Shown here piece after piece: positions 24,323-32,574 of a stretch of 64,000 nt of DNA (the stretch's first letter is position 1; each line of letters begins with the position of its first letter). Below the pieces are notes generated by a model that worked only from the letters and a program-made list of their open reading frames with translations, searched no databases and was not told where the DNA came from. The stretch comes from an uncultured Prevotella sp. (GTDB taxonomy: Bacteria > Bacteroidota > Bacteroidia > Bacteroidales > Bacteroidaceae): NCBI GenBank assembly GCA_934254985.1, contig CAKQMS010000002.1, forward strand, positions 1 to 64,000, in the 5' to 3' direction. The position numbers and the translations under genes are program-made.

Positions 24323-25873
24323 ATGGAAAAGATTAAGTTTTTAGGAATGGCGAGCCTCATGGCGCTTGCCACATGCATGACATCATGCAGTAGTGATGAC
24401 AACAATGGCGATGAAGAAAAACCAAGCCAGAAGTACACATGGTCAACAGATGGAGGCATCAAAGCTTGCGACCATCTATTGTTCAGCGAAGTAGACAACA
24501 GCGAAAATGTAAACGGCACACAAATAGGAAATGGTGATGCAGAATTCGTGTTCAAAGGAAAGCAGACTCTAAAGAAAGGCACCTACATCCTCAAAGGTTG
24601 GGTATACATCGCCAACGGAGCAGAGCTTACCATCGAACCTGGTACCATCATCAAGGGCGACAAGCAGACTAAGGCTTCGCTCATAGCTGAACGTGGCGGT
24701 AAGCTCATAGCTCAGGGAAGCGCTTCGGAACCTATAGTATTTACATCAGAAGAGGCTCCTGGCAGCAGAAAGCCTGGTGACTGGGGTGGCGTAATCCTCT
24801 GCGGTAAGGCTCGCAACAATCAGACAGAGATGCAGATTGAAGGTGGTCCTCGTACCAAGCATGGTGGTAACGACGATGCCGACAACTCAGGTGTATTGAG
24901 CTACGTAAGAATAGAGTTTGCTGGATATCCTTTCAATACCGACCAAGAAATCAACGGTCTTACTCTCGGTTCTGTAGGTAGTGGCACAAAGATTGACCAC
25001 GTGCAGGTTTCATACTCTAATGATGACTCATACGAGTGGTTTGGTGGTACCGTTAACTGCAAATACCTCGTAGCATACCACGGATGGGACGACGACTTCG
25101 ATACCGATAATGGCTACTCTGGTGCCGTACAGTATGGTCTGTCTGTTCGCAATGCCAAGATTGCAGATAAGTCACAAAGCAACGGCTTCGAAAGCGACAA
25201 CAACGCTGGTGGTTCAGATGTTAGTCCTTACACCACAGCAACATTCAGCAACATCACCTTTATCGGGCCAAAGATGCAGACTGGTGTAAACTTCCAAAAC
25301 ACTACCGATTTCATCACAGGCGGAAAGCTCAACCCTAACAATGGTTCTGCTCTTGGCAAATTCCAAGCAGCTATGCAGATTCGCCGTTCTTCACGCTTGA
25401 ATGTCATCAACTCTGTTGCTGCAGGTTGGCCTATCGGTCTTATCATCGATGGTGAAAAGGGCGACACTCCTGCTCAAGCTAAAGCAGGCACTATACACTT
25501 CCACAACAACGTGTTTGCAGGCATGGATATCATTGGTTCTGATGCTAACAAGGTATACGAAGATGTGCTCTACGATGCAGCCAACAAGAAAGTATTAGAT
25601 GCCAACAAGAGCTCATATTCTTCAACCTTCTTCTATCTTGAAGCAATGAAGAACAAAGCTTACGACGATGCTTCAGCTCTCTTGCTTACCGACGCTATCA
25701 ACCTCGGTTCACCATTCATGCCAACAGCAACAAGTCCTTTGCTTAGCGGAGCATCATTCGATGGCGAGAGTATAGCATGGCTCGACAAGGTATCATACGT
25801 AGGAGCATTCAACGCAACAGACAACTGGCTTGCTGGCTGGACCAACTTTGATCCACAAAATGCAAAATACTAA
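24323..25873 (+). CDS. Surface lipoprotein with parallel beta-helix-like body
   Basis: 516-aa lipoprotein. The lipobox TSC is at about residue 22, followed by SSDDNNGDEE, an acidic tract like the export signal that sends Bacteroidetes lipoproteins to the cell surface. The body has repeated short strands (LKGWVYIANGAELTIEPGTIIKG, LIAERGGKLIAQGSASEPIVFTSEE, DWGGVILCGKA, LSYVRIEFAG, THFHN-type turns) characteristic of right-handed parallel beta-helices. No catalytic motif is visible. Partner of the upstream TonB receptor; probably binds or presents its ligand. Confidence 0.75.
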   Translation: MEKIKFLGMASLMALATCMTSCSSDDNNGDEEKPSQKYTWSTDGGIKACDHLLFSEVDNSENVNGTQIGNGDAEFVFKGKQTLKKGTYILKGWVYIANGAELTIEPGTIIKGDKQTKASLIAERGGKLIAQGSASEPIVFTSEEAPGSRKPGDWGGVILCGKARNNQTEMQIEGGPRTKHGGNDDADNSGVLSYVRIEFAGYPFNTDQEINGLTLGSVGSGTKIDHVQVSYSNDDSYEWFGGTVNCKYLVAYHGWDDDFDTDNGYSGAVQYGLSVRNAKIADKSQSNGFESDNNAGGSDVSPYTTATFSNITFIGPKMQTGVNFQNTTDFITGGKLNPNNGSALGKFQAAMQIRRSSRLNVINSVAAGWPIGLIIDGEKGDTPAQAKAGTIHFHNNVFAGMDIIGSDANKVYEDVLYDAANKKVLDANKSSYSSTFFYLEAMKNKAYDDASALLLTDAINLGSPFMPTATSPLLSGASFDGESIAWLDKVSYVGAFNATDNWLAGWTNFDPQNAKY

Positions 25874-25972
25874 ATAATAAAGAATAAAAAACTTAGAAAC
25901 TGAAGTAGGCAACACTAAATATATTAATCCACCTACTATCAATCACCCTACCCCATACTAAAAACCAACATT

Positions 25973-26010
25973 AAAGCCATTCCATGGAGCAATTCCATGA
26001 AATGGCTTTT
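25973..26010. terminator. Bidirectional terminator
   Basis: AAAGCCATT...AATGGCTTTT with inner CATGG/CCATG pairing, between the convergent lipoprotein and antiporter genes. Confidence 0.7.
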
Positions 26011-26039
26011 CTTTATTTATTCTATTAACTCATTATGCT

Positions 26040-28277
26040 TTATTTCTCTTCTCCTACCACCCATACGATATCGCCTACTTCGAAGCGGCGGTTAGGATTT
26101 ATCATGGTAAGGTTTTTCTGTCCCTCTTCCACTCCCACAACCATGAAGTTGTAGCGTTGGCGCACGTTGCTTTCTTTGAGTGTTTTGCCAACAAGCGGAC
26201 TATCGGCAGTGATGACGAGCTTCTGAAGTTTCATCTCACGATGTTCGATATCAGCATCCTCCGGCAATAGCTCAGCCTGCATAGCTGCATTCATTATATT
26301 GAGCTGTTCATCGTTGCCAATAGCTTGCAGCTTATCTCCTACGAAGAGCATCATATTACCATCAGGAATGTTTATGCGATGGCTACCACGCAGAATACTG
26401 CTAACATGCACTCCGAAGCGATTGCCGAGTTTGAGTTGAGCAAGAGTCTTGCCAGCCCAAAGCGAATCTACAGGTACTATAAACTCAGAGATATGGATAT
26501 CGCGATCAAGAAGATGTCCCTCGAAGAGCGGACGACGTTTGCCACTAACCTGTGCTTCAATATCGCGCGAACGAAGGTTTTGCACAAAGAGTCGCTCAAG
26601 GCGTATGCTACGATGTTTTAGTCGGCGTGACAAAGCCATGAGCAATATCACCACAAGTGCGATAGTGATGATTAATGCGTTTTTGAATCGTGACAGATAG
26701 TTGCAGATATAGAATATGAAGCCTGCGCCTATTGCCACACGCACCAAGACTGTAAATATCAACGGCAAACGATTGAGTCGACTTTCTGTCCATAGGGCTT
26801 TAAACTCCTCGCTATGATTTTTCTTCATAATCATAGAACGCAAGAATGGCGAAATCATAGCCACGGTAAGGATACCAGTGATTCCATTTGCCCACCAATG
26901 AAGTTCCCATCCTGGCAGCAGTCTACGCATGAAAGGAAGGAATAACGAAAGCATTATAGCTACTACTGCAACCGAGAGGATTGAATATATCACCACATTC
27001 CACGCCATGGCTTTGAGCAGCGCACGCCAATGGTTGTTCTCAGTTTGAGTAGTATGGTGAATAGCTCCCATATGGTCGAGTCGGCGAATCCATTTGCGTG
27101 GTAATCTACGTTCCATAATTTCGTAGCATGGTATAGCTGCCTTCATCATATATGGCGTGAGGAAGGTGGTGATAACAGAGACCGCTACGACAACAGGATA
27201 AAGGAAGTCGCTTATCACACGAAGCGACAATCCCAACGAGGCTATGATAAAGGCAAACTCACCAATCTGAGCCATAGAGAATCCGCATCGCATGGCTGTC
27301 TTTAGTGGTTGACCGCTAAGCATGAAACCCATGGTACCAAAGATGGCTTGACCAACTAATATTGTTAGTACGAGCACAAGAATAGGCACGGCATAGCTCA
27401 CAAGGATAGCAGGATCGACAAGCATACCTACAGACACAAAGAAGATTGCGCCAAAGAGGTTTTTCACAGGTTCTACTACCGTAGTAATCTTGTCGGCTTC
27501 GATAGTTTCAGCAAGAATGCTTCCCATGACGAAAGCTCCAAAGGCAGAGCTGAAGCCTACGGTAGTTGACAATACAGCCATGGCACAACATAGTCCGAGT
27601 GCCACTACCACAAGGGTCTCGTCGTTCATCAGTCGTCGTGTTTTGCGAAGGAAAGGTGGAATAAGGAATATTCCCACCACAAACCACAACACAAGGAAGA
27701 ACACTATCTTGCCCACGCTCTCAATCATCATGCTACCATCTGGATTGGCTCCACGCGCTATCGTCGACAGCATCACCATCATCACAATGGCAAGCACATC
27801 TTCCAATATCAGCACACTCATCACAAGACCTGCAAAACGTTGTTGCCTCAGGCCAAGGTCGTCGAGAGCCTTATAGATAATGGTGGTAGACGACATGGCA
27901 AGCATACCTGCAAGAAACAGGCAGTTCATGTGACTCCAATCAAACATGGTGCCAACACCTGTGCCAAGCGCCATCATACAGAAGATAATGGTAAGAGCCG
28001 CTATGACTGGCGTCATGCCCATCTTCAGAATCTTTTTGAACGAGAAGTCCAGACCGAGCGAGAACAATAAGAACATCACTCCGATATCTGCCCATGTCTG
28101 TATATCAGCTTTGTCAACTACCGACATCAGATATGGCATATGTGGACTCACCAGGAATCCAGCTACGATATATCCCAACACCAATGGTTGGCGTAGCTTC
28201 TTGAATAATAAAGTGACAAGACCTGCCACCATTAGGATTAGTGCCAGGTCTTGTATCAAATGGGGTATCTCTGCCAT
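26040..28277 (-). CDS. CPA2 cation:proton antiporter with TrkA-C domains
   Basis: 745-aa inner-membrane antiporter. Residues about 5-390 form a Na+/H+-exchanger (Kef/CPA2) domain of 11-12 helices, with the conserved FSLGLDFSFKKI and FVMGSILAETIEADKI stretches. A second set of membrane helices lies at about 415-550. The cytoplasmic tail ends in two TrkA-C-like domains (EFIVPVDSLWAGKTLAQLKLGN; VITADSPLVGKTLKES), which sense nucleotides or ions. It exchanges K+ or Na+ for H+ in pH and osmotic control. Start is 10 bp behind pepT, which implies one transcript. Confidence 0.87.
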   Translation of the reverse strand: MAEIPHLIQDLALILMVAGLVTLLFKKLRQPLVLGYIVAGFLVSPHMPYLMSVVDKADIQTWADIGVMFLLFSLGLDFSFKKILKMGMTPVIAALTIIFCMMALGTGVGTMFDWSHMNCLFLAGMLAMSSTTIIYKALDDLGLRQQRFAGLVMSVLILEDVLAIVMMVMLSTIARGANPDGSMMIESVGKIVFFLVLWFVVGIFLIPPFLRKTRRLMNDETLVVVALGLCCAMAVLSTTVGFSSAFGAFVMGSILAETIEADKITTVVEPVKNLFGAIFFVSVGMLVDPAILVSYAVPILVLVLTILVGQAIFGTMGFMLSGQPLKTAMRCGFSMAQIGEFAFIIASLGLSLRVISDFLYPVVVAVSVITTFLTPYMMKAAIPCYEIMERRLPRKWIRRLDHMGAIHHTTQTENNHWRALLKAMAWNVVIYSILSVAVVAIMLSLFLPFMRRLLPGWELHWWANGITGILTVAMISPFLRSMIMKKNHSEEFKALWTESRLNRLPLIFTVLVRVAIGAGFIFYICNYLSRFKNALIITIALVVILLMALSRRLKHRSIRLERLFVQNLRSRDIEAQVSGKRRPLFEGHLLDRDIHISEFIVPVDSLWAGKTLAQLKLGNRFGVHVSSILRGSHRINIPDGNMMLFVGDKLQAIGNDEQLNIMNAAMQAELLPEDADIEHREMKLQKLVITADSPLVGKTLKESNVRQRYNFMVVGVEEGQKNLTMINPNRRFEVGDIVWVVGEEK

Positions 28278-28287
28278 TTATTTTTAA

Positions 28288-29511
28288 TTAGTCATTGTAT
28301 GTACCAGTTATTTCGCAAATCTTCACTATCACGTCGACAGCCTTCTGCATCACTTGTATGCTCACAAACTCGTAAGGTCCGTGGAAGTTTACTCCGCCAG
28401 CAAAGATATTTGGACAAGGCAAACCCTTGAAGCTTAGCTGTGCTCCATCGGTTCCGCCACGAATAGGTTCTACCTTTGGACGTACGCCAGTTTCCTGCAT
28501 AGCGCGAAGCACGATATCGATGACATGCATGTTGTCATCAATCTTCTCCTTCATATTATAATATTGGTCGTTGAGCTTCACACTCACGGTACCTTCGCCA
28601 TACTTGGCATTCATCTTGTTGGCAATATCAAGGAAGAACTGCTTACGGTCTTCGAATTTTTCGCGATCGTGGTCGCGGATGATATAGCTCATCTTAGCCT
28701 CCTCAGTACGTGTCTCCATGCTTATCAGATGGTAGAAGCCCTGATAACCCTCTGTAGTTTCAGGAATATCAGTTTCAGGGATAAGGCTATTGAATTCGCA
28801 TGCCAAACGGTTAGCATTAATCATCTTACCCTTAGCATAGCCTGTATGCACGCTCACACCCTTGATAACGACCTTAGCTCCTGCTGCGTTGAAATTCTCG
28901 AACTCAAGCTCACCTAAGTCGCCACCATCCATAGTGTAAGCCCATTGGCAACCAAACTTCTCTACATCGAAATGATGGGCACCCATACCAATCTCTTCAT
29001 CAGGATTGAAGCCTACACGGATGTCGCCATGCTTTATCTCGTCGTGGTCGCGCAGATAGCACATAGCTTGCATTATCTCTGCAATACCAGCCTTATCATC
29101 GGCTCCGAGCAATGTATGACCATCGGTAACGATGAGGTCTTCGCCAATATGGCTATTGAGTTCAGGGAATTTTGTTGGTGAAGAAACTATGCCTGGCGAA
29201 AGTTCTATGTCGCCACCTTGATAATTCTCCACGATACGTGCTTTCACGTCTTTACCGCTACAATCTGGGCTGGTGTCATAGTGAGATATGAAACCTATTG
29301 TTGGTACAGGTTTCTTGGTGTTGCCCTTTAGAGTGGCATATACATAGCCCTTGTCGTCCATTTCAACATCTGTAAGTCCCTCGCGAACGAGTTCTTCTTT
29401 CAGATAATTGGCAAACACAAGTTGCTTTTCGGTACTAGGAACCGAAGTGGAATCTTCGTTCGACTGAGTATCGAACTTGGTGTAGTTTAGAAATCTTTCT
29501 GTTATATTCAT
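28288..29511 (-). CDS. pepT: Peptidase T (tripeptide aminopeptidase)
   Basis: Cytoplasmic zinc tripeptidase of the M20 family, 407 aa from the start chosen here. Metal and catalytic motifs are present: [52 protein letters not shown] and the C-terminal [14 protein letters not shown] frame extending to 29550 adds 13 residues, but M14 ([16 protein letters not shown]) aligns with the usual PepT start and is preferred. It releases N-terminal residues from tripeptides. The antiporter gene follows after 10 bp. Confidence 0.95.
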   Translation of the reverse strand: MNITERFLNYTKFDTQSNEDSTSVPSTEKQLVFANYLKEELVREGLTDVEMDDKGYVYATLKGNTKKPVPTIGFISHYDTSPDCSGKDVKARIVENYQGGDIELSPGIVSSPTKFPELNSHIGEDLIVTDGHTLLGADDKAGIAEIMQAMCYLRDHDEIKHGDIRVGFNPDEEIGMGAHHFDVEKFGCQWAYTMDGGDLGELEFENFNAAGAKVVIKGVSVHTGYAKGKMINANRLACEFNSLIPETDIPETTEGYQGFYHLISMETRTEEAKMSYIIRDHDREKFEDRKQFFLDIANKMNAKYGEGTVSVKLNDQYYNMKEKIDDNMHVIDIVLRAMQETGVRPKVEPIRGGTDGAQLSFKGLPCPNIFAGGVNFHGPYEFVSIQVMQKAVDVIVKICEITGTYND

Positions 29512-29776
29512 AGTCTTGTAAACAAGTGATGTTTTGAAATTAATGCGCAAATATACCTATTTATTTTAAAATAGCGAAGAGATTTCTCACATATTTATAT
29601 TATATATAGGTTTTCAGAAGCTCAACAGCCAAGCCGATTAACGGTATAAAGGCATGTTGGAGGATTATAATGGGAAGTTGTGGCAGTCAAAATGCCAATT
29701 CTTTGATATACGTCAAGAATTACATATTTAATGAATAATTTATTGGAAAATGTTTGTTGTGTTCGCACACAATGCT

Positions 29777-29784
29777 TACCTTTG
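29777..29784 (+). promoter_or_regulatory. -7 box of the repeat-rich RNA
   Basis: TACCTTTG with a TTTGTTGTG-type -33 region near 29755. No start codon with a plausible frame follows, which points to a noncoding transcript. Confidence 0.6.
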
Positions 29785-29789
29785 CATCG

Positions 29790-30223
29790 TCAAAAGGACA
29801 AAAGATTGATTTAGAAAGATTGTTTAGGTTAGTAATAGTTTAGGTTTTTAGTTATTTAAGATCAGGATTCTATTAAGGTATTGAGTCTTAGAAAAAGGTA
29901 AAAAAAGAAAGATTGTTCAGGACGACAGGTATTAGATTAAGGTAGAAAAAGGTTGTATTACAAGGTATTAAGTCTTACGAATAAGGTAAAAAAGAGAGAT
30001 TGTACAGGACAACAGGTATTAGGTTAAGGTAATAAAGAAAGATTGTTTAGGAAAAGGTATTAGGTTAAGGTAAAGAATAAAGGATTGTTTCAGGCAGGTA
30101 TTAGATAATTAAGGTAAAAAGAACAGAGAAAGATTGATAGGATAGCATAGAGATGTTGAAAGCCTGGCTTGCAGTTAGCAACTGCTTGCAGGCATATTGG
30201 GGACGGGCGCGTTCCTTTTTTTT
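29790..30223 (+). ncRNA. Candidate ~430-nt noncoding RNA of degenerate repeats
   Basis: No reading frame of note occupies this gap between pepT and yfcE. After a TACCTTTG promoter, the plus strand carries alternating motifs. AAAGATTGTTTAGGA-like units occur at 29818, 29911, 29998, 30041, 30083 and 30132. GGTATTAGGTTAAGGTA-like units have GGTATT at 29877, 29928, 29964, 30015, 30056 and 30097. The period is roughly 36-51 nt. It then has a hairpin (GCAGTT/AACTGC with outer GCCTG/CAGGC, 30161-30192) and an intrinsic terminator (GGACG/CGTTCC, then eight T, 30201-30223). The purine-rich repeats have little self-complementarity, as in RNAs that titrate a protein. Confidence 0.6.
30201..30223 (+). 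terminator. Intrinsic terminator of the repeat-rich RNA
   Basis: GGACG (30201-30205) pairs with CGTTCC (30210-30215, one bulge), followed by T8 at 30216-30223. Confidence 0.65.
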
Positions 30224-30312
30224 GCCCTTTTGCTAACTATATATCTTTTATCACATAAGTTTCGCTTGTATTCATCAAATTACGAAGATAGAATAACGAC
30301 AACTATATTATA

Positions 30313-30354
30313 GCTGTTCGCTATCTGCTATATTTCAAGCAATTAGCGAACAGC
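30313..30354. repeat. Inverted repeat downstream of yfcE
   Basis: Perfect 11-bp arms GCTGTTCGCTA (30313-30323) and TAGCGAACAGC (30344-30354) with a 20-nt loop. It lies 50 bp beyond the yfcE stop; possible terminator although no strong T-run follows. Confidence 0.5.
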
Positions 30355-30403
30355 AATGCTCCTACATATTTTTTTTCTTAGAGTATTTATTCCAAGAGTT
30401 CTA

Positions 30404-30946
30404 TTAGAACTTCAATTCTTTGAGTATGTTGCCATCCATGTCGAGCACCTGGATATGGCGATTCTCATAAATAGCGAGAGTTGGCAGATTGCCTCCCTTG
30501 GGGAATGTTGGCGAACCAGTATTGCATACTACTGTACCTTCGGCATCAACATCGAGGTGCCAAAGATGGGTGTGACCGTAGAAGAGCACATCGGCATGGC
30601 ATGATGGTTTATGGTCGGGATTATAGATATGACCATGTGTGAGCCAAATGCGTGTACCATTGTCAACAAGAAGCATAGAATCTTGAAGCACAGGGAATTG
30701 AAGTAGCATCTGGTCTACCTCTGAGTCGCAATTACCTCGTACTGCCACTATATCCTTAGCCATGGCGTTGAGTCGTTCAACTATAGCCTTTGGGTCGAGC
30801 CCTTCAGGCAATCCGTTGCGAGGACCATAGTTGATAATATCGCCAAGCAGGCATAGCATATCACATTTATTATCGGCATATATCTTTAATGCCTTTTCCA
30901 ACGATGGCAAAGAGCCGTGTATGTCGGAGAGAATAAGATACTTCAT
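30404..30946 (-). CDS. yfcE: YfcE family metallophosphodiesterase
   Basis: 180-aa calcineurin-like phosphoesterase with the five metal-binding blocks in order: LSDIHGS, GDIINYGPRN, RGNCDSEVD, LTHGHIYN and YGHTHLW. Length and order match YfcE/MJ0936 phosphodiesterases, which hydrolyse phosphodiester model substrates; the cellular substrate is not known. There is no signal peptide, so it is cytoplasmic. Monocistronic, behind the repeat-rich RNA on the opposite strand. Confidence 0.92.
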   Translation of the reverse strand: MKYLILSDIHGSLPSLEKALKIYADNKCDMLCLLGDIINYGPRNGLPEGLDPKAIVERLNAMAKDIVAVRGNCDSEVDQMLLQFPVLQDSMLLVDNGTRIWLTHGHIYNPDHKPSCHADVLFYGHTHLWHLDVDAEGTVVCNTGSPTFPKGGNLPTLAIYENRHIQVLDMDGNILKELKF

Positions 30947-31051
30947 TTTTGTTTTTTTTATTGTTATCTAATAGAGCCTATCTGAATAAGGCTCAGCTAT
31001 CTATATCTGATGATGCAAATTTAGCACTTTATTTTGTTTTAGCAAAATTGC

Positions 31052-32407
31052 TTAGTGTTGTTTCAGCTTTTTGCCTAAATGCTTATACAACCACACAAAG
31101 GCTGGAATAAGGAATAAATCTGCCATTATCCATGCCACAGGGTCACCATAGCAAACACCATACCATGCGTAGGCTGGTACGAGCCAAAGGCTAACTCCAC
31201 AGCGAGCTATCATCTCCATAACACCACTCAGCATCGAGAAGTTGCTGTAACCCAAACCTTGGATGCTATAGCGAAGTATGGTGAGCAATCCGAGACAAGG
31301 ATAGAAATAGTTGGCAATACGCATATATTGTGCAGCAAGATTCACTACTTCAGCTTCGCCACTATCTACAAAGAGCATCATCATATAGTCGGCAAAAGGA
31401 TAGATAATGGCAAAGGTAAAGACGAAAAATACCAACATAATCTTTAAAGAAGCTTTCACTCCTTGCCCCACTCGATCCAACTTACCTGCGCCAAGGTTTT
31501 GTCCACAGTATGTTGCCATGGCTACTCCGACATTCTCAAACACACAGGTGAAGAGATATTTTATTCGCATCGATGCTGTGAAGGCAGCCACATATATAGT
31601 TCCCAATGCGTTATTGGCACTCTGCAACATCACTATACCAATACCGGTGATAGAGAATTGTAAGCCCATAGGCACACCATTGTTGAGCAATATGCTAACC
31701 TTCTTGTTATCGTATTCTCGCTCGTTGCCTTGCGGAATGAGTATTTGCATATGCTTTTTGATGTACCAAACGCAAAGAGCCACCGAAAAGCCTTGCGATA
31801 GCCATGTGGCAATACCAGCTCCTTCTACGCCCAATCCCATAATGAGAATCAACACCACATCAAGCAATATATTGACTATAGAAGCTGCGATAAGGAAATA
31901 AAAAGGTTGCTTAGAATTTCCCAACGCTCTAATCTGACCCGACAGCAAATTGTAGGCTATAGTAAATGGTATAGCTGCAAACTGCAATATAAGAAAGGTG
32001 TAGGCATCATCAAAGACATCGGCAGGAGTGTTTACTAGATGCAATATCTTACCACAGAAGATACACGACAAGAAGGTTATGACCACAGCTAAGACTATAG
32101 CTATGCGGATGCTATTGCTAACATAGGCTCGCATCTTGGCATAATCTTTAGCACCAAAAGCTTGAGCCACAGGAATGGCGAAGCCTGCACATGAGCCATT
32201 GCAAAAGCCCATTATCAAAAACATAATACTCGACGATGCTCCTACAGCTGCCAATGCCTCAACTCCAATCCATCTGCCCACAATAGCAGCATCGATGATG
32301 AGATACATCTGCTGTAGGATGTAGCCCATGATAAGCGGAACAGCAAAACTGGTAATAGCTCTTAATGGCGAGCCTACGGTCATGTCGTTAACGCTGTTGT
32401 TATTCAT
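31052..32407 (-). CDS. MATE family efflux transporter
   Basis: 451-aa inner-membrane protein with about 12 helices and the two-fold MATE repeat. The N-terminal half opens GSPLRAITSFAVPLIMGYILQQMYLIIDAAIVGRWIG and the second half with NNGVPMGLQFSITGIGIVML. It exports cationic drugs or metabolites using Na+ or H+. It is transcribed divergently from the P1B ATPase gene; promoter boxes for both lie in the 167-bp gap (TAATTTTG at 32470-32477 on the minus strand, TACCTTTG at 32522-32529 on the plus strand). Confidence 0.92.
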   Translation of the reverse strand: MNNNSVNDMTVGSPLRAITSFAVPLIMGYILQQMYLIIDAAIVGRWIGVEALAAVGASSSIMFLIMGFCNGSCAGFAIPVAQAFGAKDYAKMRAYVSNSIRIAIVLAVVITFLSCIFCGKILHLVNTPADVFDDAYTFLILQFAAIPFTIAYNLLSGQIRALGNSKQPFYFLIAASIVNILLDVVLILIMGLGVEGAGIATWLSQGFSVALCVWYIKKHMQILIPQGNEREYDNKKVSILLNNGVPMGLQFSITGIGIVMLQSANNALGTIYVAAFTASMRIKYLFTCVFENVGVAMATYCGQNLGAGKLDRVGQGVKASLKIMLVFFVFTFAIIYPFADYMMMLFVDSGEAEVVNLAAQYMRIANYFYPCLGLLTILRYSIQGLGYSNFSMLSGVMEMIARCGVSLWLVPAYAWYGVCYGDPVAWIMADLFLIPAFVWLYKHLGKKLKQH

Positions 32408-32521
32408 TTTGTTACCCTTTTAAGTTATAATGCTATAATAAAATATGTATATATATAATAATGTGGGTGCAAAATTACTAAATATATCGTTAACATGATA
32501 GCTAAACAACTCAGTTTTTTG

Positions 32522-32529
32522 TACCTTTG
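32522..32529 (+). promoter_or_regulatory. -7 box of the P1B ATPase gene
   Basis: TACCTTTG, about 46 bp upstream of the start. Confidence 0.55.
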
Positions 32530-32574
32530 CACCTTTGGATAACAACATATAACACAACAAACAGAAATAAATAG

